This document shows positions 7,560 to 14,564 of a stretch of DNA of 20,913 bases, piece after piece. The notes under the pieces were generated by a model. That model was not told the DNA's origin. It made no database searches and was given only the letters and a program-made list of their open reading frames with translations. A program made the translations under genes and the position numbers. Origin of the DNA: Kouleothrix aurantiaca. Lineage in GTDB: Bacteria; Chloroflexota; Chloroflexia; Chloroflexales; Roseiflexaceae. Within the stretch, counting starts at the first letter, position 1; each line of letters starts with the position of its first letter. The DNA is taken from assembly GCA_001399705.1 (NCBI GenBank), contig LJCR01000009.1, positions 1 to 20,913 on the forward strand, in the 5' to 3' direction.

Positions 7560-8723
7560 ATGCAGCGGATAGTTGGAAAAGCGACCCAACACGTCGATAC
7601 CGTCGTGATCGGCGGTGGACAGGCCGGCCTGGCGGCCGGCTACGAGCTGGCCCGGCAAGGACGCGATTTTGTGATCCTGGACGCCCATGACCATGTCGGT
7701 GATAGCTGGCGCACACGCTGGGACTCGCTGCGGCTGTTCACTCCGGCGAGCTTGAATGGTCTGCCGGGGATGCCGTTCCCTGCGGGCAGGGAACACTTCC
7801 CCACCAGGGACGAGATGGCCGACTATCTGGAGGCCTACGCGGCGCGCTTCGCGCTCCCTGTGCAGCTCGGGGTGCGAGTGGACGAGCTTACACGCGACGA
7901 CCGCTACCTGGTCGCTGCCGGCGCGCGGCGCCTGGCGGCCAACCACGTCGTGGTGGCTACCGGCGCCTACGCCACCCCACGCCTGCCCATCTTCGCCGAC
8001 CAGCTCGATCCGGCGATCGCCCAGCTACACTCGGTCGACTATCGGAACCCCGGCCAGTTGCGTGCCGGTCGGGTGCTCGTCGTCGGCGTGGGCAATTCCG
8101 GCGCCGAGATCGCGCTGGAGCTCGCAGCGACACACCAGACCTGGCTGGCCGGTTGCGACACCGGTCACTTCCCCAACCTCTTTGCCCTCGGCGCCTTGAC
8201 CTACCAGGTCGGGCGCTTGGCCTTCCAAGGGCTGAAGCGGCTCACCATTGACACCTGGCTCGGACGCTCGATCATCCGGAACGCACGGGCGTTCAGGGGA
8301 GGCCACCCGCTGGCCCGTGTACAACCCAAGCACCTCTTGGCGGCCGGTGTGCAGCGGGTGGCGCGGGTGGTGGGTGTCAGCGGCGGGCAGCCGGCGCTCG
8401 CGGATGGGCGCGTCCTCGAGGTCGCCAATGTCGTGTGGGCCACCGGCTTCGTGCGTGACTACCGCTGGATGCAGCTGCCGGTGTTCGATACCAACGGGGA
8501 TCCTCTGCACCACCGCGGCGTGGTCCAGAGAGAGCCGGGCCTGAACTTCATCGGGCTGCCCTTCCAGTCCTCGCTGCTCTCCGACCGCGTCGCCGGAGTC
8601 GGCGCCGACGCCAAGTACATCGTCGAGCAGATCGCCAGGCGAGATCGGGCAGCCGGCCCGGCGTATTCAGGGAGGCTGACTGGCAATCGGCACACGACGA
8701 GCGAAGCCCAGGTCAGCTCCTGA
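7560..8723 (+). CDS. FAD/NAD(P)-dependent oxidoreductase, flavin-monooxygenase-like (CzcO-type)
   Basis: A 387-residue protein if started at ATG 7560, which has GAGAAAGGTGAT upstream; ATG 7518 (AGGAG four bases before) is an in-frame alternative adding 14 residues. It has an FAD-binding GxGxxG in VVIGGGQAGLAAGYEL (about residues 15-30), the family segment SWRTRWDSLRLFTPA, a VVATGAY strand (about 131-137), an NAD(P)-binding VVGVGNSGAEIALEL (about 174-188) and VVWATGF near the C-terminus. This architecture is that of flavin-containing monooxygenase-like proteins often annotated as involved in K+ transport or as CzcO; reaction and substrate are not known. A broken piece of a close relative lies upstream at 6302-6481, so the gene or its locus has been duplicated. 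Confidence 0.85.
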   Translation: MQRIVGKATQHVDTVVIGGGQAGLAAGYELARQGRDFVILDAHDHVGDSWRTRWDSLRLFTPASLNGLPGMPFPAGREHFPTRDEMADYLEAYAARFALPVQLGVRVDELTRDDRYLVAAGARRLAANHVVVATGAYATPRLPIFADQLDPAIAQLHSVDYRNPGQLRAGRVLVVGVGNSGAEIALELAATHQTWLAGCDTGHFPNLFALGALTYQVGRLAFQGLKRLTIDTWLGRSIIRNARAFRGGHPLARVQPKHLLAAGVQRVARVVGVSGGQPALADGRVLEVANVVWATGFVRDYRWMQLPVFDTNGDPLHHRGVVQREPGLNFIGLPFQSSLLSDRVAGVGADAKYIVEQIARRDRAAGPAYSGRLTGNRHTTSEAQVSS

Positions 8724-8760
8724 ACCATGTGCCACCCGCATTCCAGACCAGAGGAAGTAA

Positions 8761-8993
8761 ATGACACCCGGCCAGCCAACGCGTGAGATCATACCCACAC
8801 TCATCGAGTGGGCGACGGCGCGCATGGGCTGCGCGCCGTGCTGCTCACCAGCACCGGGCGATTCCTGACACCCCCATCGACCCCTTCTCCGACTATGACG
8901 TGATCCTGGTTGTGTAGGATATCCATCCGTTTTGTGGCTGATCGTACCTGGCTCAACGACTTCGCCGACCTTCTGATGGTCTACTGGGATCCG
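8761..8993 (+). pseudogene. Remnant of an ANT(6)-like aminoglycoside adenylyltransferase
   Basis: The stretch begins with an ATG preceded by GAGGAAG and reads MTPGQPTREIIPTLIEWATA. After frame corrections it continues as LRAVLLTST, then RAIPDTPIDPFSDYDVILVV (nucleotidyltransferase signature with the D-Y-D metal ligands), then DIHPFVADRTWLNDFADLLM. This is the order seen at the N-terminus of streptomycin 6-adenylyltransferases (AadE/AadK type). There are at least three defects: a frame change before LRAVLL, a missing base before RAIPD, and a TAG plus an extra T around DIHPF. It stops abruptly at about 8994, where the copied merR 3' end begins, so the rest was deleted. Not functional. Confidence 0.75.
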
Positions 8994-9041
8994 AGACCTC
9001 CTCGCCTCAGACCCGCGCCACACAGTTGCCAAATTCCCCTC
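8994..9041 (+). pseudogene. 3' remnant of a merR-family gene (duplicate of the end of the gene at 4695-5210)
   Basis: From 8994 the sequence agacctcctcgcctcagacc repeats that at 5159 with few changes and still ends in the same frame at TGA (9043-9045). It encodes only the last 15 or so residues of the regulator (LLASDPR...VAKF). The rest of this second merR copy is gone; the junction abuts the aminoglycoside adenylyltransferase remnant. Confidence 0.75.
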
Positions 9042-9085
9042 TTGACTCTCCCTGTGGGGTGAGGGTGTATGCTGCGCTCGCATAC
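9042..9085 (+). promoter_or_regulatory. MerR-type promoter/operator, copy 3
   Basis: TTGACT (9042-9047), 20-base spacer, TATGCT (9068-9073), and GTATGC-N7-GCATAC (9067-9085). It is nearly identical to copy 1. It sits upstream of a broken merB start and, about 190 bases on, the intact merB-like gene at 9261, which it may now drive. Confidence 0.75.
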
Positions 9086-9108
9086 CCTACTACACGAGGA
9101 GGATGGTC

Positions 9109-9232
9109 ATGACAACGGAAAACTAACTTGAGGAACTGGCGGCGAGCTTGCACGATAGTATGCGTGAAAACGTCGAGTGGGATGAGGCGGGTAACGTCGT
9201 CCCCCCAATTCCCGCGCTGGAACTCGTATCGT
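9109..9232 (+). pseudogene. merB: merB fragment with stop and internal deletion
   Basis: ATG 9109 has AGGAGG seven bases upstream. The reading is MTTEN, then TAA, where copy 2 has Arg-Leu. Without the stop it reads LEELAASLHDSMREN, then jumps straight to VEWDEAGNVV, skipping about 35 residues of the MerB N-domain, and ends at a TAG near 9232. The catalytic region is absent. It is the decayed 5' part of a further merB copy. Confidence 0.75.
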
Positions 9233-9260
9233 AGCTTTGTAGTTCGATGGAGGTATACAT

Positions 9261-9926
9261 ATGTCGAACCAAACAGTGTCCAACGCTGACCTACACGCCT
9301 TGGCCGATACGCTCACCAAGCTCTTTGAAGGGTCACCGCAGGAAACAACCGTCCTTCTTGCGACACAGCAGCTGCTGCTTGACGGCCAAGGAGTGGCCCC
9401 CGCACAGATCGCCGCGCGGCTGCAGCTGCCGCAAGAGACGGTCACAGCGCTGCTGCACCAGCTTGGTGTCGAGTGGGATGCGGACGGCAATGTCGTAGGG
9501 TTTGGGCTGTCGCTTACGCCGACACCGCACTCCTACATCATCAACGATCGGCAATTCTACGTCTGGTGCGCCGGCGATGCGATCACGTTTCCGGTCTTGC
9601 ACAAAACCAGCGCGGTGATCGAATCCCCCGATCCGATCAACGGCGTCAAGATCCACCTGATTGGCACGCCGGAAGGTGCGAAGCAGGTTGAGCCCAGCAC
9701 GGCGGTGGTGTCATGGATGCCAGGAACGGAGAGTCTCAACAACATCCGCGCCAACTTCTGCAACTTCACCAACTTCTTCAGCTCAGTTGAGACGGCGGCG
9801 CAGTATGTCGCGCAGCACCCCGGCCTGGTGATTATCCCTGTCGATGCGGTCTTTCAGATCGGCAAGCTGCTCTGGGAGCGCGAGCCGATCAAGTCGTTGA
9901 TTGCCGAGCTTGAGCACCAGGAGTGA
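9261..9926 (+). CDS. merB: MerB homologue (copy 3, divergent organomercurial lyase)
   Basis: A 221-residue MerB-family protein with GGAGG seven bases before the ATG. The N-terminal helical/winged domain (about 10-75) ends in GVEWDADGNVVGFG, the equivalent of the EWDAAGNIVG of copy 2. Catalytic residues are kept: Cys103 and Asp106 (VWCAGDAITFP) and Cys167 (NFCNFTNFF). The Cys117 equivalent is lost: IESPDPING has Asp124 where copies 1, 2 and 4 have Cys. In the R831b enzyme that Cys is structural and dispensable for chemistry, so activity is plausible. The His-Gln-Phe segment PTPHSY is also altered. The gene is intact and follows MerR-type promoter copy 3. It may prefer another organomercurial, or no longer be a lyase. 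Confidence 0.85.
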   Translation: MSNQTVSNADLHALADTLTKLFEGSPQETTVLLATQQLLLDGQGVAPAQIAARLQLPQETVTALLHQLGVEWDADGNVVGFGLSLTPTPHSYIINDRQFYVWCAGDAITFPVLHKTSAVIESPDPINGVKIHLIGTPEGAKQVEPSTAVVSWMPGTESLNNIRANFCNFTNFFSSVETAAQYVAQHPGLVIIPVDAVFQIGKLLWEREPIKSLIAELEHQE

Positions 9927-10013
9927 TCCGGTGAATGTCAAACACTCCGCTACCAGGTCTCTGACAATATCAACGACGAGTTCGAGAAGAACATGTTACT
10001 GAGGGGGTTCTCA

Positions 10014-10508
10014 ATGATAACCGAACAGCTCCTGCCAGCACGGCGGCGCGCGATCGGGGTGCTCGGCACGCTGGCGCGGCTCGTCGTCGGCAGCTGGATG
10101 CTCGCGAGTAACATCGCCGCTTTCCAGCTGGACGAGTGGTATGAAGGGGTGCTGGGGCTGCTCGTGTTCCCGGCGATACTGCTGCTGGGGCAGTGGCTGC
10201 GGCTGCACTCCACGTCGACCCCGCTGCGCGCGACCGGCCCGGTTGGCTATCTCGTCAATGCGGCGATCTTTCTAGCGTTGTATCTGACGCCGTGGTATTT
10301 TCCGCCCCTGGCGTTCACGAGTGATGCCGTGGTGTACTTCTACGGCGCCTCGATGCTGCTGGCTGCCGTGCGTGGCTACGCGGGGTGCGAGGTCCTGGCT
10401 GTGTCCAACTGGCTGCTCGGGCGTGACGATCAAGTCGGGTGCGTCGTCTTCTTGCCAGTGGACGCGGTTGAGACACGACTAAGTGGTGCAGCAAGGCACG
10501 AGCAGTAA
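10014..10508 (+). CDS. Small integral membrane protein of unknown function in the merB cluster
   Basis: A 164-residue protein started at ATG 10014, which has GAGGGGG six bases upstream; ATG 9993 is an in-frame alternative with a poor site. About four hydrophobic helices are visible (roughly LGTLARLVVGSWMLASNIAA, VLGLLVFPAILLLG, GYLVNAAIFLALYLTPW and FYGASMLLAAVRGY). The C-terminal part reads GCEVLAVSNWLLGRDDQVGC, with two Cys flanking a conserved-looking stretch, then VVFLPVDAVE. I do not recognise a characterised family. Its place between two intact MerB homologues, with short gaps and the same strand, suggests a role connected with them, for example transport of mercurials through the paired Cys, but that is inference from position only. 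Confidence 0.6.
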   Translation: MITEQLLPARRRAIGVLGTLARLVVGSWMLASNIAAFQLDEWYEGVLGLLVFPAILLLGQWLRLHSTSTPLRATGPVGYLVNAAIFLALYLTPWYFPPLAFTSDAVVYFYGASMLLAAVRGYAGCEVLAVSNWLLGRDDQVGCVVFLPVDAVETRLSGAARHEQ

Positions 10509-10522
10509 CAGCGCTTGCGGCT

Positions 10523-10546
10523 GATGCACACGCTTGAGTGTGCGTT
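10523..10546 (+). terminator. Hairpin after the membrane protein gene, possible terminator
   Basis: GCACAC (10526-10531) and GTGTGC (10538-10543) form a perfect six-pair stem with a six-base loop, extendable by weaker pairs. It lies 15 bases after the stop at 10508. There is no T-tract, so intrinsic termination would be weak; it could also stabilise the message end. Confidence 0.3.
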
Positions 10547-10696
10547 GCTCATCACTCACGAGTAGTAACAAACAGGCGGGGCTCATGAAGAGAAGGCATG
10601 CTCGTCTTCTAGGGACAGCATCACAAAGCCCTGGAATGACAGCTTGTATGCTACCAACACATGAGCCCTTGCTTTTCCTTCAAGGAGGAATGAAAG

Positions 10697-11362
10697 ATGG
10701 ACGACACCACCAGCCACCCGGTCGACGATTTCGATGCCGGGTGGCAAACCGTGGGCCGACAGTATCAGCCAGCTATCCAGGTGACCTCGGCGTTGATCAA
10801 GCTGAGTGGAGGGGGCGAGCGACCCGTCGAGGTTGAGCAGTTAGCCGCCGCCAGCGATCGGCCTGTGGACGAGACACTGGCTCTGGCGCGGCAGTTCCTC
10901 AAGGTAAATGTGCAGGAAGGGCTCGTCCACCTTGGCCTGTCTACGGCGGGCACATCCGCCCGCTATCGCCTCCAGATCGGCGCGCGCACGATCGATGCGG
11001 GCGGGTGCGCACCAGATATCGTTTGGATGGCGCTACTTGCCGGCACGCCGATTCACGCGCAGGCGACCTGCCCGGCGACCGGGAGTCCGATTCGCGTCGA
11101 CTTCACCCCAGATGGTGTCGAGCGCGTGGAGCCGCCCAGCAGCGTCATCGCGGTGATCAGCCCGTTTGCGCCACAGCTCCAGCAGCTCAGCAGCAGGGAG
11201 CAGGCTGAAGCGGACGTTTGCTCCCAGCAGCCATTCTTCGCTTCGGCAGAGGCGGCGGCAGACTGGCAGGCCCAGCACCCCGCCGGGCGTATCTTCCCGG
11301 TTCGGGAGTTTTTCGTGTGGTGGGGACGCTTCCTTACCGCCGTGAGCGTGGACATCCCCTGA
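10697..11362 (+). CDS. MerB-like protein (copy 4, strongly divergent)
   Basis: A 221-residue protein with AGGAGG eight bases before ATG 10697. The N-terminal part (to about 95) barely resembles the other copies and lacks the EWDxxGN and PTPHxF segments. The C-terminal half keeps the MerB pattern: GGCAPDIVWMALL (Cys104, Asp107), ATCPATGSPIRVDFTPDGVE (Cys125 at the Cys117 position), EPPSSVIAVISP and DVCSQQPFFASAEAAADWQ (Cys175), followed by HPAGRIFPV. Thus all three catalytic positions and the structural Cys persist, although the usual W/F before the first Cys is Gly-Gly. Downstream is a short CACCC/GGGTG hairpin (11372-11385) without a T-tract. It may be a lyase with another substrate, or a mercury-binding relative. 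Confidence 0.75.
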   Translation: MDDTTSHPVDDFDAGWQTVGRQYQPAIQVTSALIKLSGGGERPVEVEQLAAASDRPVDETLALARQFLKVNVQEGLVHLGLSTAGTSARYRLQIGARTIDAGGCAPDIVWMALLAGTPIHAQATCPATGSPIRVDFTPDGVERVEPPSSVIAVISPFAPQLQQLSSREQAEADVCSQQPFFASAEAAADWQAQHPAGRIFPVREFFVWWGRFLTAVSVDIP

Positions 11363-11585
11363 TCTCGGAGCCACCCAGGCGGGTGTAGGGCCTGACCGGA
11401 GTATTCTTCATCAAAATTGGGACAGTTGCATACGCGCCTGGCGTCACGCTGTAGTCTTCGGGAGGATGAGCACACTGGCACACAGCGCTCCACACGGCCA
11501 ATGTGGTATGCTACCGTGGCGACCCCTCGGCGCACCTGAAGCGCTAGCCGTTAGCCCGTCCCGACTGATCGCAATGGAGATAACA

Positions 11586-12092
11586 ATGTCGGTGTATTCT
11601 GTAGCGCGCGATGGCGAAGCGTTCGCAGTTCGCTCGAACGGGGGTGATTGGTTGATCGCCTGGCACGCTCCGACTGCAGCTCCGCAGGGTACTGCCCATG
11701 GAGCCAATGCGTTCTGTGTGACTGCCGACGATCGTGTCGTGCTGATCAGCGACGATGGCCAGCGCTGGGGCTGGCCGGGTGGTCGTCCCGAAGGTGATGA
11801 GTCCTGGGAACAGACTCTGCGCCGCGAGGTCTTGGAGGAAACGTGTGCGGCCGTGGTTGATGCGCGGCTGCTCGGCTTCTGCCGTGCCGTGTGCTTGACG
11901 GGTCCGGAGCAAGGTCTGGTGCTGGTACGCTCGGTGTGGCTGGCACAGGTCGAGTTGATGCCGTGGCAGCCGCGCTTCGAAATCGCGCATCGCCGTGTGG
12001 TCCCAGCCACCGAGCTTCTGGCGCATCTGTGGATGGAGCAGGGCTTCGAGCCGATCTATCATCGGGCGCTTGTGGAAGCCGGGCTGGTGTAG
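11586..12092 (+). CDS. NUDIX hydrolase
   Basis: A 168-residue protein. The NUDIX box GRPEGDESWEQTLRREVLEE (about residues 61-80) fits Gx5Ex7REUxEExGU except that the last Gly is Cys (EETCAA). It supplies the Glu ligands for Mg2+ in hydrolysis of nucleoside diphosphate-linked substrates. The WGWPGG segment directly before it is typical. Start ATG 11586 follows TGGAGA; ATG 11574 is an in-frame alternative adding four residues. Substrate is not evident. It begins a run of unrelated single genes on the plus strand and has no visible tie to mercury resistance. Confidence 0.85.
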   Translation: MSVYSVARDGEAFAVRSNGGDWLIAWHAPTAAPQGTAHGANAFCVTADDRVVLISDDGQRWGWPGGRPEGDESWEQTLRREVLEETCAAVVDARLLGFCRAVCLTGPEQGLVLVRSVWLAQVELMPWQPRFEIAHRRVVPATELLAHLWMEQGFEPIYHRALVEAGLV

Positions 12093-12208
12093 CGATGACC
12101 TTGGTCACGGGTGGGCGAACTCGTGATGAGAGCCGAGGCTTGCCATCACTGGCGTGGCTCAACCGCTGTATCGTTCGGTCGACTCGCACAGGGAGGTTAC
12201 TGCACACT

Positions 12209-12577
12209 ATGACACCACCAGAGATGCACACCGCAATTCCGGTTCTTCTGTCTCTCGACATCCCAGCGACCGTGGGCTTCTACACAAGCACCCTGGGCTT
12301 CACGTGTCGCTACCACGAGGAGGGCTTTGCTATCCTGCAGCGGGATGCCATTGAGCTTCATTTCACAGGATGCCCAGAGCAGCATCTCGTCGACTGGTCA
12401 TCCTGCCGAGTGGGTGTCACGGGAATCGACGAGCTGTACGCCGAGTATGCGCAACGAGGCATCCTTCATCCCAACAGCAAGCTGCATGACACGCATTATG
12501 GCACACGCGAGTTTGGCATCGTCGACCCCCAAGGCGTGCTGATCACGTTTTATGAGCGCAGGCCGAATACGGACTAA
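12209..12577 (+). CDS. Bleomycin-resistance/glyoxalase-fold (VOC) protein
   Basis: A 122-residue protein with the paired beta-alpha-beta-beta-beta pattern of the vicinal-oxygen-chelate superfamily: PVLLSLDIPATVGFYTSTLG at the start and YGTREFGIVDPQGVLITFYE at the end, the latter close to the REFxxxDPDGN motif of BLMA/Ble proteins. Bleomycin-binding members sequester the drug rather than catalyse. GGGAGG (12191-12196) lies 12 bases before ATG 12209; ATG 12224 is an alternative start. The frame is open far upstream but overlaps the NUDIX gene, so the long version is unlikely. A small inverted repeat TGACC-TT-GGTCA (12096-12107) lies upstream. Confidence 0.75.
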   Translation: MTPPEMHTAIPVLLSLDIPATVGFYTSTLGFTCRYHEEGFAILQRDAIELHFTGCPEQHLVDWSSCRVGVTGIDELYAEYAQRGILHPNSKLHDTHYGTREFGIVDPQGVLITFYERRPNTD

Positions 12578-12618
12578 CACCGGGGTAAATTGCGCTACTT
12601 GTTACGCTAGTATGACAC

Positions 12619-14421
12619 ATGGCCGAGTTCGTCGGCAACTGTTATCATGGATCACAACAAGCAGCGAATGGACCAGGTATGGCAACTGAAACGCGCGATT
12701 ACGCGGCGGTCAATCGCTTCCTCCAGTCGGTCAAGCTCCGCGAGTGCTTCACGCCGCCGCCCGCTGCGCCCGAATGGATGGGTGACAGCATTCCCTATCT
12801 TGGCTTGCGCGTCCTGACCGGGCCGTGCGTGCCGTTCGAGTCGATCTTCAACTCGCCCGAGGCCAAGATCTTCATCTCGGGGTGGACCGAGATCGAAGCT
12901 GTGTTGGCTTTCGCGCCGGAGCCCGAGTTCGACGCCGATCTGCGTGCTGTCGTGGCCGCAACGAACGAGCGGGCGCTGCGCGACGTCCTGCTGTCCTTCC
13001 CGCGCGATCGCGTCGGCTTTTTCTATGTCGGTGGAGCCTGGCCGTTGACCACCATGGCCGAGGTATTCGATGGGCAGGCCATGCCGGCGCGCGAAGGCTA
13101 TTATGCGACCCACGACACGTTTCTCCCCGACCGGACCCATCCGGTGCGCCAGCTTACCGATGCGGATTATAACCTGGTTCGTGAGCAGTGGAGCGAATCG
13201 GTTTGGCAGGAAGTCCTCGATCTCGGCTACAACGTCTTCGTCTGCCACGACGGCAGCCATCTGCAAGGGTTGTGCTTCCATTGGCCGATTGGGCCGGATC
13301 GTCATATGGTGCACGGGCTGCAAGCGATCGACGATTTCTCAACCCATCACGCGGAAAGTGTGTTTTCCGCCGCGACGGCGTCAGTGCTGAGGCAGGGCAA
13401 GCTGGCTGTCTGCGATTGCAATCTGTCCAATGCCACAGATTACCTCCAGGTGATCAAGAATGTCGGGTATCGCCGCTATTACCGGGTCGACTCCTTTCTA
13501 GGCATCAAGCGCGGCAGCGGCCAGTTCATCGCTCCCGCGCTTGACCCCTTCTATCGCGGCCAGACCAACCCCGCCGCGCGGAGGGCGGCGCAAGCTGGCC
13601 TTGGCGAGGGGCGGACGATCGCGAAAGGCAAAGACCCGATCGTCAGCCAGTATCGCGACCTGATGCACGCCGCGGGGCGGCGCGCGTACGCCCAGTGTGT
13701 CGCCGAGGGGCTGACGCTGGTGCAGCGGGCGATCGACGACGGCTTGCTCATCGACAGCATCATCTACACGGCCGATCTTCTGCGTGCGCCCGAGGGACTG
13801 GCGCTGCTGCAACGTGCCCGGCAGGCTGGCATTCATCACTATCGTGCTTCGGACGCCCTCATGGGCACACTCACCTCGACCCGCCCGCTACCCAAAGTGA
13901 TTGCTGCCGTACGCGTGCAGCTCCGTGATGCAGCCGAATTGCACGCGAACCACGTCAGCGCGCTCCTGGTCGCGGAGAACCTGCAAAATCCCGATAATCT
14001 GGGGATGGTGCTGCGAACAGCGGATGCGGCAGGCGTCGACAGTGTGGTTGTCGCCGGCGCACAGGCCGATCCGCTGCACAAAAATTGCGTGCGTGCGGCT
14101 CGTGGCGCGGTTGGACGGATCCCGATCTTTGGCTGTAGCGATCTCCCCGCCTGGCTGGTTGATCTGTGCCCCGCTGGCATCCGCGTGGTGGGTACGACGG
14201 CGCATGCACCGCGCTCGCTATTCGATGCGCTGATGCCGCTGCCACTGGCGGTCGTGGTTGGCAACGAGCAGCGCGGAATCAGCCAGGCGGTGCTGGAGGT
14301 CTGCACCGACCGCGTGCATATTCCCATGGCGCCGGGACAAGATTCGCTGAATGTCGGGGTCGCAACCGGCGTGGTGCTCTACGAACTGGTCCGCCGGCGG
14401 ATGCGCCTGCATACGCCATAG
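12619..14421 (+). CDS. Fusion of GNAT-like acetyltransferase and SpoU/TrmH RNA 2'-O-methyltransferase
   Basis: A 600-residue single frame. Residues about 30-300 resemble a GNAT-type acetyltransferase: PVRQLTDADYNLVREQW, then strands with HLQGLCFHW and HMVHGLQAID, a helix SVFSAATASVLRQGK, and NATDYLQVIKNVGYRRYYRV. Residues about 338-430 match a SpoU substrate-binding domain. Residues about 445-595 are the SPOUT methyltransferase fold with its three motifs: NPDNLGMVLRTADAAGVDSV (motif 1), LAVVVGNEQRGIS (motif 2) and IPMAPGQDSLNVGVATGVVL (motif 3). This half probably methylates a ribose in rRNA or tRNA. The start is uncertain: neither ATG 12619 nor ATG 12679 (MATETRDYAAVNRF, 20 residues shorter) has a clear ribosome site. 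The fusion is unusual; the acetyl acceptor is unknown. Confidence 0.8.
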   Translation: MAEFVGNCYHGSQQAANGPGMATETRDYAAVNRFLQSVKLRECFTPPPAAPEWMGDSIPYLGLRVLTGPCVPFESIFNSPEAKIFISGWTEIEAVLAFAPEPEFDADLRAVVAATNERALRDVLLSFPRDRVGFFYVGGAWPLTTMAEVFDGQAMPAREGYYATHDTFLPDRTHPVRQLTDADYNLVREQWSESVWQEVLDLGYNVFVCHDGSHLQGLCFHWPIGPDRHMVHGLQAIDDFSTHHAESVFSAATASVLRQGKLAVCDCNLSNATDYLQVIKNVGYRRYYRVDSFLGIKRGSGQFIAPALDPFYRGQTNPAARRAAQAGLGEGRTIAKGKDPIVSQYRDLMHAAGRRAYAQCVAEGLTLVQRAIDDGLLIDSIIYTADLLRAPEGLALLQRARQAGIHHYRASDALMGTLTSTRPLPKVIAAVRVQLRDAAELHANHVSALLVAENLQNPDNLGMVLRTADAAGVDSVVVAGAQADPLHKNCVRAARGAVGRIPIFGCSDLPAWLVDLCPAGIRVVGTTAHAPRSLFDALMPLPLAVVVGNEQRGISQAVLEVCTDRVHIPMAPGQDSLNVGVATGVVLYELVRRRMRLHTP

Positions 14422-14564
14422 GCAAAGCATTGAACCCGAGAGCGAGTGGGTTTGCGCGAAGGAGTTGGCAGAGCCCATCTAGCGACGCATGAGGGTCGGG
14501 TTTATGCAGGCTTCGGTCAGCTGCGACGAACAGCACATGTTTGTATTGGAGGGCAGTTGTTGCG

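Larger units (their letters stand above)
8994..9172 (+). repeat. Direct repeat: merR 3' end + promoter + merB 5' end
   Basis: This segment is a diverged direct copy of 5159-5340. The repeat includes the regulator's last codons, the 20-bp-spacer promoter, the GTATGC-N7-GCATAC palindrome, the cacgaggaggat ribosome site and the first merB codons (atgacaacggaaaac). Small substitutions are spread along its whole length, so the duplication is not very recent. Confidence 0.85.

Noticed and set aside
10534..10836. 100-codon open frame before merB copy 4
   Set aside because: It overlaps the well-supported start of the 10697 gene, lacks a ribosome site and shows no protein character.
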